DNA of 16,671 nt from Litorivivens sp041619575. Its GTDB lineage: Bacteria > Pseudomonadota > Gammaproteobacteria > Pseudomonadales > Spongiibacteraceae. Below the pieces are notes generated by a model that was given only the letters and a program-made list of their open reading frames with translations, did no database searches and had not been told where the DNA came from. Shown here in pieces: positions 7,490-14,750 of this stretch (position 1 is the stretch's first letter; each line of letters starts with the position of its first letter). The DNA is taken from positions 1 to 16,671 of the forward strand of contig JBFKDP010000051.1 of NCBI GenBank assembly GCA_041619575.1. The letters run 5' to 3'. The position numbers and the translations under genes are program-made.

Positions 7490-8776
7490 TTAATCTTTGC
7501 TCAGTAAAGCGTAGTAGAAACCGTCGTGGCTGTCGTTGACGGGAAGCAGCTGGCGGCCAAAAGTGCGTTCCAACCCCCAGTTTGCGGTGATGGGTTGGTG
7601 CTGGGCGTCGCTCTGGCTTTCAAGAAAACGCGCGATCAGCTCCTCGTTTTCCGCCGGGAGTATAGAGCAGGTGGCATACAGTAGCTGGCCGCCGCATTTC
7701 AGTGTCGGCCACAAGGCCTGGAGTAGCTTGAGCTGGATCTTTGCGAGCGCGGGGATGTCGCTGGCACGGCGATGCAATTTGATATCGGGGTTGCGCCGGA
7801 TGACACCGGTCGCGGAACAGGGCGCGTCCAGCAGGATCTGGTCGAAGGCTTCACCCTGCCACCACTGCTGGGTGTCTCCGGCGTCACCGACCAGCAGCTC
7901 GGCCTGTAATTGCAGGCGATCCAGGTTCTGTTGGACCCGCTCGAGGCGGCTCTCGTCAATATCAATACAGGTGAGTGCCAGATCGGGTTGGGCTTCGAGC
8001 AGGTGACAGCTCTTTCCGCCAGGTGCAGCGCAGGCGTCGAGTACGCGGCTGGCGGCTTTTGGTTGTAAAATCTCGGTGCAGAGCTGGGCAGACTCATCCT
8101 GCACACTGACGTTGCCTTCGGCGAAACCCGGCAGCACGTTGACATCTACGGCCCGGCCCAGGCGGATACCATTTTCAGCGAAGTCGCAGGCCCGAGCATC
8201 TACGTCCAGGTCCGTGAGCTGCTCCAGATAGGCCTGTCGACTTTGTTTGCGTGCATTGTTGCGCAAGCACAGCGGCGGGTGTTGATTGTTGGCGTCTAGA
8301 ATGTCGACCGCCTGCTCGGGCCAGGCCTCATGGATGGCGTCGTAAAGCCAGTCTGGATGAGCACAGGCTTCTGCCGCGGTCAGATCGGCGACAAGTTTCT
8401 CGCGTTCGCGCTGATAGCGGCGCAGCACGGCGTTGGTCAGGCCTTTGGCCCACTCCTTGCGCAGACTCTTGCAGGCGTTGACCGTGGTATTGATGGCCGC
8501 GTGGGCCGGAATGCGCATATTGTCGAGTTGGTAAATGCCGATGCAGAGTAGCATCAGCAAATCTTCGTCCTTGCTCTTGAAGGGTTTGCTCAGGCACTGG
8601 CCAGCCAGTGCCTCCAGCCGCCAGAACTGACGCAGGCTGCCGTAGCAGAGCTCGCGTAACAGGGGGCGGTGCTCGTACTTAATTCGCTGCTCGGCTTTGG
8701 GCAGTTCTCGCGACAAAGATTGTCCGTTAGCCACGGCTTGCAGGCAGCGCGCCGCTGCGGCGCGTACGTCAGGCAT
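7490..8776 (-). CDS. rsmB: 16S rRNA (cytosine-C5)-methyltransferase RsmB
   Basis: RsmB (Sun/Fmu) makes m5C967 in 16S rRNA. It has 428 residues from ATG 8776, matching the 429 of E. coli. The N-terminal 130 or so residues form the NusB-like RNA-binding domain. The catalytic domain shows SAM motif DACAAPGGK (247-255), DAPCS (C320) and the nucleophile motif YATCS (C370), the two-cysteine arrangement of RNA m5C methyltransferases. The frame is open upstream to 8863, but the start used here, eight bases inside the end of fmt and behind GGAG at a spacing of six, gives the family N-terminus (MPDVRAAAARCLQAV). The overlap with fmt indicates a def-fmt-rsmB operon. Confidence 0.96.
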   Translation of the reverse strand: MPDVRAAAARCLQAVANGQSLSRELPKAEQRIKYEHRPLLRELCYGSLRQFWRLEALAGQCLSKPFKSKDEDLLMLLCIGIYQLDNMRIPAHAAINTTVNACKSLRKEWAKGLTNAVLRRYQREREKLVADLTAAEACAHPDWLYDAIHEAWPEQAVDILDANNQHPPLCLRNNARKQSRQAYLEQLTDLDVDARACDFAENGIRLGRAVDVNVLPGFAEGNVSVQDESAQLCTEILQPKAASRVLDACAAPGGKSCHLLEAQPDLALTCIDIDESRLERVQQNLDRLQLQAELLVGDAGDTQQWWQGEAFDQILLDAPCSATGVIRRNPDIKLHRRASDIPALAKIQLKLLQALWPTLKCGGQLLYATCSILPAENEELIARFLESQSDAQHQPITANWGLERTFGRQLLPVNDSHDGFYYALLSKD

Positions 8777-9728
8777 TGTCAGCTCCGCTACCCAGTACCG
8801 TGCCAAGAGCAAAGCGTTCTGCTCGGGCATTGAGCATATCGCGGGCCGACATGGCGCGAGCACCGGGCAATTGCAATTCGGTCAGCTGCAGGGCGCCCTG
8901 CCCGCAGGCCACCGTGATTTCCTCACCTGTTACCTTGATGATCTCGCCGGGCTCACCGCGCCCGTCGACGCAATGAGCCTGTTGTATTTTAAGGCGCTCT
9001 GTCCCGAGGTAGGTGAAACTCACGGGGAAGGGATTAAATGCGCGAATTTTGCGCCACAGAAGGTCGGCGTTTTCGGACCAGTCAATCTCGGCTTCCTGTT
9101 TGCTGATCTTCGGAGCGTAGGTGCTCTGGCTATCGTCCTGGATTTCTGCCGGACAATCGCCGCTTGCGACAGCTTCTAACGCGCGAAGCAAGGCGCCCCC
9201 ACCCTGGGTGGCGAGCTTGTCGTGAAGGCTCGCGGCGTTATCAGTATCGTCGATGGGGCAATGAGTTTTCAGGAGCATGGGACCGGTGTCGAGACCGGCT
9301 TCCATCTGCATGATGGTGACGCCGGTTTCGGGGTCGCCGGCTTCGATTGCCCGCTGGATGGGTGCGGCGCCGCGCCAGCGCGGCAGCAGTGAGGCGTGGA
9401 CATTGATGCAGCCCAGGCGTGGGGTATCCAGCACCGCCTGCGGCAAAATCAGGCCGTAGGCAACGACCACCATAAGGTCTGCCCGGTGGGCTTTGAGTTC
9501 ACTGAGTGCTTCTTCAGATTTGAAATTTTCCGGCTGGCATACGGCTAGCTGGTGTTCCCGCGCAACCTGCTTTACCGGGCTGGCCTGTAACTTCTTACCG
9601 CGGCCTGCGGGCCGGTCTGGCTGGCTGTATACGGCAGCAATCTCATGGCCTGAGGCCAAGAGGGCGCGCAAGTGAATGGCAGCAAATTCGGGTGTGCCCG
9701 CAAATAACAGGCGGAGCTTGGCGGCCAT
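8769..9728 (-). CDS. fmt: Methionyl-tRNA formyltransferase
   Basis: Fmt formylates Met-tRNA(fMet) with 10-formyl-THF for translation initiation. It has 319 residues (E. coli 315). The N-terminal formyltransferase fold starts LRLLFAGTPEFAA. The catalytic triad is visible as N109 and H111 in INVHASLLPRWRGAAP and D147 in GLDTGPM. A flexible loop, SQPDRPAGRGKKL (35-47), and a C-terminal OB-like domain with IRAFNPFP follow. The ATG lies three bases after the def stop (TGA GCG ATG) and the 3' end overlaps rsmB by eight bases, so the three genes are almost certainly co-transcribed. Confidence 0.97.
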   Translation of the reverse strand: MAAKLRLLFAGTPEFAAIHLRALLASGHEIAAVYSQPDRPAGRGKKLQASPVKQVAREHQLAVCQPENFKSEEALSELKAHRADLMVVVAYGLILPQAVLDTPRLGCINVHASLLPRWRGAAPIQRAIEAGDPETGVTIMQMEAGLDTGPMLLKTHCPIDDTDNAASLHDKLATQGGGALLRALEAVASGDCPAEIQDDSQSTYAPKISKQEAEIDWSENADLLWRKIRAFNPFPVSFTYLGTERLKIQQAHCVDGRGEPGEIIKVTGEEITVACGQGALQLTELQLPGARAMSARDMLNARAERFALGTVLGSGADNA

Positions 9729-9731
9729 CGC

Positions 9732-10238
9732 TCAGGACGCCGCGCGGCGATGCTGTTTTTCGAGCTTGCTGCGGATCCGGTTGCGTTTGAGCGGCGACAG
9801 GTAGTCCACAAACAGTTTGCCTTGCAGATGATCCATCTCGTGCTGGATACACACGGCCAGGATGCCGTCCGGCACTTCTTCGAAGCGATTGCCATCGCGA
9901 TCTAGTGCGCTAATGCGAATGTGGGTTGGGCGATCAACGCTTTCGTAAAAGCCGGGTATGGACAGGCAGCCTTCGTCGTAGCTGCCCAGTTCGTCGTCTA
10001 ATACGGTGATTTCGGGGTTGATAAACACCCGTGGATCGCTGCGATCCTCGCTGGTGTCAATAACAATGACCTGCTCGTGTACGTCTACCTGACTGGCCGC
10101 CAGGCCAATGCCGGGGGCGTCATACATGGTTTCGAACATGTCATCGACCAGTTTACGGATGCGCTCATCGACCTTTTCCACCGGCTTTGCCACGGTGCGT
10201 AAACGGGGGTCGGGAAACTCGAGAATCTCTAATAACAT
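9732..10238 (-). CDS. def: Peptide deformylase
   Basis: This metalloenzyme removes the formyl group that Fmt adds, from the N-terminus of new proteins. It has 168 residues (E. coli 169). All three PDF motifs are intact: GIGLAASQ (43-50), EGCLSIPG (metal ligand C91) and QHEMDHL (H133, E134, H137). It is the first gene of def-fmt-rsmB. No convincing Shine-Dalgarno precedes ATG 10238, but the N-terminus (LEILEFPDPRLRTVA) aligns well with the family, so the start is considered correct. It is transcribed divergently from the LysM gene across a 195-bp gap. Confidence 0.97.
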   Translation of the reverse strand: MLLEILEFPDPRLRTVAKPVEKVDERIRKLVDDMFETMYDAPGIGLAASQVDVHEQVIVIDTSEDRSDPRVFINPEITVLDDELGSYDEGCLSIPGFYESVDRPTHIRISALDRDGNRFEEVPDGILAVCIQHEMDHLQGKLFVDYLSPLKRNRIRSKLEKQHRRAAS

Positions 10239-10286
10239 GGATGATTGTGACCAGGTTGTCGTGAATTTCTAGATATTGCTGCTAAG

Positions 10287-10315
10287 ATTATGATCAACAA
10301 GAATAATTAGTTGAA
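10287..10315 (-). promoter_or_regulatory. Possible promoter of def-fmt-rsmB
   Basis: CATAAT matches the -10 consensus at five of six bases. TTCAAC, 17 bases upstream on the minus strand, matches the -35 at only three. Spacing is ideal and initiation near 10280 would leave a leader of about 40 nt. It is a prediction only. Confidence 0.35.
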
Positions 10316-10353
10316 AATATGCTAACTTGGCAGCGGCAGGGTATTATATCACA

Positions 10354-10378
10354 GCGCTGGCCGTCGACACGGCCGCGC
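10354..10378 (+). promoter_or_regulatory. Strong GC hairpin in the tsaP leader
   Basis: GCGC-T-GGCCGT pairs with ACGGCC-GCGC across a CGAC loop: ten base pairs with a single bulged T (10358). It lies a few bases beyond the TATTATAT candidate -10, so it would form close to the mRNA 5' end. No T tract follows, so it is not an intrinsic terminator. It could stabilise the transcript or be a DNA palindrome bound by a regulator. Confidence 0.45.
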
Positions 10379-10433
10379 CGCGCGGGATTTGTAGTGTGGC
10401 TTCACCTGCACAGGGCCACTCGAGGATAAAAAT

Positions 10434-11474
10434 ATGAAACGTTTGCTGATAGGCCTTGTACTGTCATTCTGGCTGGCGGCGCCACTTGCGCTCGCGGACG
10501 TGCTGGCCTTGAGAGATGACCACCCTAAAACCTATGTGGTCAAAAAAGGCGACACGCTGTGGAGCATTTCATCCATCTTTCTGGAAGACCCCTGGCTGTG
10601 GCCAGAGTTGTGGCATTACAACCAGCAGTTGGACGACCCGCATCTGATCTACCCCGGTGACGTGCTTTATCTCATCTGGGTTGATGGTAAGCCGCGGCTG
10701 GTCAAATCCATTGCCAGAACGACCGTCGATAATCGCGAAGTGAAACTGAGCCCGCAAATGCGCATTGCCGATTTGCAGCAGGCGATTCCCGCCATTTCGC
10801 TGGATGTGATAGGCCCCTTTCTGAGCAACAGTCGCGTGGTAGACCTTGAAACCCTGGAGGCCGCGCCCTACGTCCTCAGCGGCCGAGAAGGTCATATTGT
10901 CACCGGCGCAGGCGATACTCTCTACGCCCGGGGTGAATTTGGTGAGGATGCGGTCTACGGCATCTACCGCCGCAGCCAGATCTTCAAGGATCCGGAAACC
11001 GGCGAAATGCTGGGTATTCAGGCCCGGGATATCGGTGCCGGCAAGCGTATTTCGCTGGAAAAGGATATTGCCACCCTGCAGATCAACCGCAGTAACGAAG
11101 AGATTCGCAGAGGCGACCGCTTGTTGCCCCAGGAAGACCGCGCGCTGAATCCCCGTTTTGAGCCCAAGGCACCGGATACCGAAATTGAGGGTGAGATTAT
11201 TGCCGTAGAGGGCGGCGTCAGCCAGGTAGGCAGTCTGGATGTGGTGGTGCTGAACCGCGGCGCGCGCAATGGCCTGAAATCCGGTGATGTCATGAGCATT
11301 TTTCAGCGCGGCGAATTGGTGCGCGACGACATTGCCAAGGAAGTGGTTCAGGTGCCGGATACCGAAGCCGGTGTGCTGATGGTATTTCGCAGCTATGAAA
11401 AAGTGGCCTACGCGGTTGTTTTGACGGCCACGCAAGCTCTGCGGGTTGGCGACAAGGTAAAAAACCCCGGCTGA
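10434..11474 (+). CDS. tsaP: Secreted LysM-domain protein, TsaP-like (type IV pilus secretin-associated)
   Basis: This is a 346-residue exported protein. A signal peptide is clear (MKRLL, hydrophobic 5-19, ALA cleavage site ending at residue 21). Residues about 33-81 form a LysM peptidoglycan-binding domain (YVVKKGDTLWSIS, PELWHYN, IYPGDVLYL) and the rest is a long beta-rich C-terminal region. The architecture, and its place between def and dprA, match P. aeruginosa PA0020, the homologue of TsaP, which anchors the type IV pilus secretin ring to peptidoglycan. The name rests on architecture and context, and the C-terminal FlgT-like part was not verified. A GAGGA site sits seven bases before ATG 10434. 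The dprA start is 59 bases past the stop. Confidence 0.82.
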   Translation: MKRLLIGLVLSFWLAAPLALADVLALRDDHPKTYVVKKGDTLWSISSIFLEDPWLWPELWHYNQQLDDPHLIYPGDVLYLIWVDGKPRLVKSIARTTVDNREVKLSPQMRIADLQQAIPAISLDVIGPFLSNSRVVDLETLEAAPYVLSGREGHIVTGAGDTLYARGEFGEDAVYGIYRRSQIFKDPETGEMLGIQARDIGAGKRISLEKDIATLQINRSNEEIRRGDRLLPQEDRALNPRFEPKAPDTEIEGEIIAVEGGVSQVGSLDVVVLNRGARNGLKSGDVMSIFQRGELVRDDIAKEVVQVPDTEAGVLMVFRSYEKVAYAVVLTATQALRVGDKVKNPG

Positions 11475-11495
11475 GCGCGGCAATAGAATGATTCG

Positions 11496-11533
11496 GGGCG
11501 CAGGAAGCGCCCACAAACAACAGGGACGTTGTT
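11496..11533 (+). promoter_or_regulatory. Two tandem hairpins in the tsaP-dprA gap, the second enclosing the dprA ribosome binding site
   Basis: The first hairpin is GGGCGC (11496-11501), loop AGGAA, GCGCCC (11507-11512). Three bases later AACAAC (11516-11521) and GTTGTT (11528-11533) pair around AGGGAC. This places the AGGG ribosome binding site in the loop and ends exactly at the ATG of dprA. No T tract follows either stem, so they are not intrinsic terminators. A role in dprA translation control is inference. Confidence 0.45.
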
Positions 11534-12664
11534 ATGAACCGGCGCGATTCGACGCTGCTTTGGCTGCTGATGTCTCAGTGGCCCGGTATTTCCCGCAAGG
11601 CCCTGCGCGGCCTGCTCTCTCTTGTTCCTGAACCCTGTCAGATACTGGCACTGGACGATAGTGACTGTCTGTCTGCGGGTGTGCAAAGCTCCTGGCTGCA
11701 GGCACGCAATGACTATCTGCGCGGCCTGGCTTCGCCTCTGCAGGAGCGTGCCGTACACCAATGCGAAAGCCTGAAGGCCCTGGGCGGCTATCTGGTTTGT
11801 CTGGGTGCGGCGGACTACCCCGCCCTGCTGGCTGAGATTCCCGACCCGCCGCCGGGCTTGTTTTACTGCGGTGATGCCAGTTTGCTGGCGAGCCCGCAAA
11901 TTGCCATGGTCGGCAGCCGGCACGCGACACGGGCGGGCCTGGAACTGGCAGAAAGTTTTGCTGCGGAGCTCGCCCAGCGGGGACTGTGCATCAGCAGCGG
12001 TCTGGCCTATGGCGTCGACGCGGCAAGCCACCGTGGCGCCTTGCGTGTGCAGGGCAAGACCATTGCGGTACTCGGCACGGGTCTGGATGTGGTCTACCCC
12101 CGACGCAATGAGGGCCTCTACCAACAAATTGCCACAGAGGGACTGCTGGTGTCCGAGTTTCCACCGGGCAGTCCGCCCCGGCGGGAACAGTTTCCCCAGC
12201 GCAATCGTGTTATCAGCGGCCTCAGTCTCGGGGTGCTGGTGGTGGAGGCGGCGGTACGCAGCGGTTCACTGATTACCGCGCGCTTTGCTTTGGAGCAGGG
12301 CCGCGAAGTGTTTGCCATCCCCGGCTCCATACACAATCCCCAGGCCCGGGGTTGCCACCGCTTGATTCGCGAGGGCGCCTGTCTGGTCGAGAGTGTGGAG
12401 GATATTGTGCAGGCGTGGGTGGCCTGGCTGCCCGCCGCGCTGGAGGACTTGCCTGCCGGCTCTGCGCGTGCGCCGAGCCACCCGGAGCATCTCTCCGAGC
12501 ACGAGCAGCGGCTATTGGCAGCGCTGGGTTTTGAGCCCTGGCCGCTTGATCTACTTGCCCAGTCGCTCGGTATGTCAGTAGACAAGCTTCTACCGGGTCT
12601 GCTTGAGCTGCAAATGGAGGGCTGGGTCGAGCAGCAGGGCCCGTGCTGGCTGCGCTGTCGCTAG
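11534..12664 (+). CDS. dprA: DNA-processing protein DprA (Smf)
   Basis: DprA binds incoming single-stranded DNA during natural transformation and loads RecA. It has 376 residues (E. coli Smf 374). The N-terminal SAM/HhH-like region (about 5-65) precedes a Rossmann-like core (about 85-290) with VGSRHAT (126-132), SSGLAYGVDAASHRGAL (154-170), FPQRNRVISGLS (220-231), RSGSLITA (242-249) and the GCHRLIREGA segment. A C-terminal winged-helix (DML1-like) domain spans about 315-376. The full domain set and motifs suggest a functional protein. It follows the TsaP-like gene by 59 bases and precedes purE by 101. The pairing with a pilus-secretin protein fits DNA uptake, but DprA also occurs in species not known to be competent. 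Confidence 0.95.
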   Translation: MNRRDSTLLWLLMSQWPGISRKALRGLLSLVPEPCQILALDDSDCLSAGVQSSWLQARNDYLRGLASPLQERAVHQCESLKALGGYLVCLGAADYPALLAEIPDPPPGLFYCGDASLLASPQIAMVGSRHATRAGLELAESFAAELAQRGLCISSGLAYGVDAASHRGALRVQGKTIAVLGTGLDVVYPRRNEGLYQQIATEGLLVSEFPPGSPPRREQFPQRNRVISGLSLGVLVVEAAVRSGSLITARFALEQGREVFAIPGSIHNPQARGCHRLIREGACLVESVEDIVQAWVAWLPAALEDLPAGSARAPSHPEHLSEHEQRLLAALGFEPWPLDLLAQSLGMSVDKLLPGLLELQMEGWVEQQGPCWLRCR

Positions 12665-12685
12665 GGTGAATGCGGCCATTTAGGC

Positions 12686-12714
12686 TTGCAATCACGGGCA
12701 CTCTCGGGTAATTT
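12686..12714 (+). promoter_or_regulatory. Weak candidate promoter for purE
   Basis: TTGCAA (12686-12691) and TAATTT (12709-12714) are separated by exactly 17 bases, about 50 bases before the purE start. The -35 matches at four positions and the -10 at three, so this is a weak prediction. A PurR-type operator was looked for and not seen. It might let purE-tsaC-hemF be transcribed independently of dprA. Confidence 0.3.
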
Positions 12715-12765
12715 CCGCGCTTTTCCCGACACCGGCAAGGGCCGGACACTTGGAGGCTTTTTTAA

Positions 12766-13269
12766 ATGAGCAAACCATTTGTTGCAATTCTGATGGGTTC
12801 TGATTCCGATCTGCCTGTCATGGAGGCGTCTTTTGACGTTCTGCGCAAGTTTGACATTCAATTTGAAGTGAAAATCACTTCTGCTCACCGTACCCCGGCA
12901 GCGACCCATGCCTATGTGACCGACGCTGATCAGCGTGGTTGTGCAGCCTTTATCTGCGCGGCTGGCATGGCTGCCCACCTGGCGGGCGCCGTTGCAGCGG
13001 CCACAGTCAAGCCTGTTCTGGGTGTGCCGATCAATGCCTCTTTGGACGGCCTGGACGCACTGCTGTCTACCGTGCAGATGCCCGGTGGTATTCCCGTTGG
13101 CACGCTTGCCATTGGCAAGGCTGGCGCAAAGAACGCCGCTTATCTGGCTGCCCAGATCATGGCTACCTCAGATCCTGAGCTGGCGAAAGCGGTTCGCGAC
13201 GAGCGTCAGGCGAATGCCGATGCCGTAATCGCCAAGGACGCTGAACTGCAAAAGCGTCTTAACGGCTGA
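12766..13269 (+). CDS. purE: N5-carboxyaminoimidazole ribonucleotide mutase PurE
   Basis: PurE (class I) converts N5-CAIR to CAIR in de novo purine synthesis, using the product of PurK. It has 167 residues. Diagnostic motifs are ILMGSDSDLPVM (GSDSD 11-15), SAHRTP (39-44, catalytic H41), CAAGMAAHLAG, PVLGVPI and VQMPGGIPVGTLAIGKAGAKNA. GGAGG (12752-12756) lies nine bases before the ATG. The usual partner purK is not next door; tsaC starts two bases after the purE stop. purK must lie elsewhere if this is the class I, PurK-dependent route. The codon pattern resembles its neighbours and nothing suggests transfer. Confidence 0.97.
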   Translation: MSKPFVAILMGSDSDLPVMEASFDVLRKFDIQFEVKITSAHRTPAATHAYVTDADQRGCAAFICAAGMAAHLAGAVAAATVKPVLGVPINASLDGLDALLSTVQMPGGIPVGTLAIGKAGAKNAAYLAAQIMATSDPELAKAVRDERQANADAVIAKDAELQKRLNG

Positions 13270-13271
13270 TT

Positions 13272-13838
13272 ATGAGCGCCTCGGCGGAATTCCGCCTGCG
13301 GCGCGCCGCAGACTATTTGCAGGCGGGTGGGCTTATTGCCCACCCCACCGAAGCAGTGTGGGGCCTCGCCTGCCTGCCTCATCATCCGGCAGCGGTATCC
13401 CGCCTGCTTGATCTCAAACAGCGCCACCCAGCCAAAGGGCTCATACTCGTTGCCCATGATGAGAGCTGCTTTGAAACGCTGTTGTCTCCCCTGCCACTGA
13501 CTCGCCGAACCCAGATGCGCGAGTGCTGGCCTGGCCCGTTTACCTTTGTGGTGCCGGATCCAACGGGCTGGAGCCCGGAGTGGGTTCGCGGTTCCCACGC
13601 TTCTGTAGCAATTCGAGTGAGTAAGCACCCGCTAACGCGCGAGTTGTCGCGGCTGGTGCAAGGACCGATTATCAGCACCTCAGCTAACCCTTCCGGCGCC
13701 GCGCCGGCCTTGAATGCCCTGCGGGCTCGGCGATACTTTGGTGACGACGTCGATTACTATCTGGACGGTGCAACCGGGGGCGAAACGCGTCCCAGCCGCA
13801 TTATCGATGCCCTGAGCGGCCAAACCTATCGGGAGTAA
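13272..13838 (+). CDS. tsaC: L-threonylcarbamoyladenylate synthase TsaC (YrdC/Sua5 family)
   Basis: TsaC makes threonylcarbamoyl-AMP from threonine, bicarbonate and ATP for the universal tRNA t6A37 modification. At 188 residues it is the short TsaC form (E. coli 190), lacking the C-terminal Sua5 domain. Motifs are PTEAVWGLAC (25-34), LLDLKQRHPAKGLILV (45-60), WPGPFTFVVP (86-95), AIRVSKHP, STSANPSG (135-142) and PSRIID near the end. It begins two bases after purE (TGA TT ATG) and is followed two bases later by hemF, so the three genes appear translationally linked. Confidence 0.96.
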   Translation: MSASAEFRLRRAADYLQAGGLIAHPTEAVWGLACLPHHPAAVSRLLDLKQRHPAKGLILVAHDESCFETLLSPLPLTRRTQMRECWPGPFTFVVPDPTGWSPEWVRGSHASVAIRVSKHPLTRELSRLVQGPIISTSANPSGAAPALNALRARRYFGDDVDYYLDGATGGETRPSRIIDALSGQTYRE

Positions 13839-13840
13839 TT

Positions 13841-14725
13841 GTGGATATCCAGGCGGTTAAAGACTATCTGTTGCAACTGCAAGACGGGATTTGCGCAAAG
13901 CTCGAGGGTGTTGATGGCCGCGCACGTTTTGTTGAGGATGCTTGGGAGCGCGGCCGCAGCCGGGTAATCACAGATGGCGCTGTGATCGAAAAAGGCGGCG
14001 TCAATTTCTCCCACGTTGCCGGTGATAATATGCCGGGCTCTGCCAGTGCTCATCGACCGGAGCTGGCCGGCCGCTCCTATCAGGCGATGGGCGTGTCATT
14101 GGTGATCCACCCTGAGAACCCCTACGTACCGACAAGCCATGCCAATGTGCGTTTTTTTGTGGCGGAAAAGGCTGGTGAAGATCCGGTCTGGTGGTTTGGC
14201 GGTGGCTTTGATCTGACCCCTTACTATCCCTTTGAGGAAGATTGCAAACATTGGCATCAAACGGCCCATGACGCCTGTCAGCCCTTTGGTGAGGACGTGT
14301 ATCCGCGTTACAAACAGTGGTGTGACGAGTACTTCTACCTCAAGCACAGGGGTGAAACCCGTGGTATCGGTGGTCTGTTTTTTGATGATCTGAACGAGGG
14401 CGGTTTTGACCAGAGCTTTGCATTTATGCGCAGCGTTGGCGATGCTTTTGTGCCAGCCTACCTGCCCATCGTTGAACGACGCCAGGCAATGAGCTGGGGG
14501 GAGCGTGAACGCGACTTTCAGCTGTACCGGCGCGGCCGCTACGTCGAGTTCAATCTGGTTTTCGACCGCGGTACCCTGTTTGGTTTACAAAGCGGCGGAC
14601 GCACGGAATCCATTTTGATGTCACTGCCTCCTCTGGCGCGCTGGGAGTATAATTGGCAGCCGCAGGCGGGCAGCCCGGAAGCTGACCTTTACGAACATTA
14701 TCTCAAGCCCCGTAATTGGCTGTAG
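13841..14725 (+). CDS. hemF: Oxygen-dependent coproporphyrinogen III oxidase
   Basis: HemF oxidatively decarboxylates coproporphyrinogen III to protoporphyrinogen IX, an aerobic step of heme synthesis. It has 294 residues (E. coli 299). Motifs are EKGGVNFSHVAGDNMP (50-65), HRPELAGRSYQAMGVSLVIHP (71-91), PTSHANVRFF (97-106), GGGFDLTPYY (120-129), CDEYFYLKHRGETRGIGG and FDRGTLFGLQSGGRTESI. The start is a GTG at 13841 with GGGAG at a spacing of five; the first residues (DIQAVKDYLLQLQDGICA) match the family, so no ATG has been missed. It is two bases from tsaC and 25 from aroE. Its presence indicates aerobic growth; an oxygen-independent HemN is not in the window. Confidence 0.97.
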   Translation: MDIQAVKDYLLQLQDGICAKLEGVDGRARFVEDAWERGRSRVITDGAVIEKGGVNFSHVAGDNMPGSASAHRPELAGRSYQAMGVSLVIHPENPYVPTSHANVRFFVAEKAGEDPVWWFGGGFDLTPYYPFEEDCKHWHQTAHDACQPFGEDVYPRYKQWCDEYFYLKHRGETRGIGGLFFDDLNEGGFDQSFAFMRSVGDAFVPAYLPIVERRQAMSWGERERDFQLYRRGRYVEFNLVFDRGTLFGLQSGGRTESILMSLPPLARWEYNWQPQAGSPEADLYEHYLKPRNWL

Positions 14726-14750
14726 GCGCAGCCGGCAATAGGCCGAATTT

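Larger units (their letters stand above)
10239..10433. other. Divergent intergenic region between def and tsaP
   Basis: The gap holds no gene. Its left half is AT-rich. For def, the minus strand has CATAAT (10292-10287) 17 bases downstream of a weak TTCAAC (10315-10310), giving a leader of about 40 nt. For the LysM gene, AT-rich TATTATAT (10342-10349) is the best -10 candidate, without a good -35. A GC-rich hairpin lies just downstream at 10354-10378. GAGGA (10422-10426), seven bases before ATG 10434, is the LysM ribosome binding site. Confidence 0.5.

Noticed and set aside
8777..8863. Upstream extension of rsmB by 29 codons
   Set aside because: It would overlap fmt by 95 bases; the internal ATG with GGAG upstream gives the length of E. 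coli RsmB.
10569..11516. A 315-codon open frame on the minus strand opposite the LysM gene
   Set aside because: The plus-strand protein has a signal peptide, a LysM domain and a ribosome binding site. The antisense frame has no family motif and starts without a ribosome binding site.
11408..12127. A 239-codon minus-strand frame opposite tsaP and dprA
   Set aside because: Antisense to well-supported DprA coding sequence, Gln/Ala-rich, no domain recognised.
12732..12745. Small hairpin CCGGC-AAGG-GCCGG in the purE leader, considered as a dprA terminator or riboswitch
   Set aside because: The stem has only five pairs and is not followed directly by a T run; the T6 stretch comes 13 bases later, after the ribosome binding site. 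No purine riboswitch architecture is visible.
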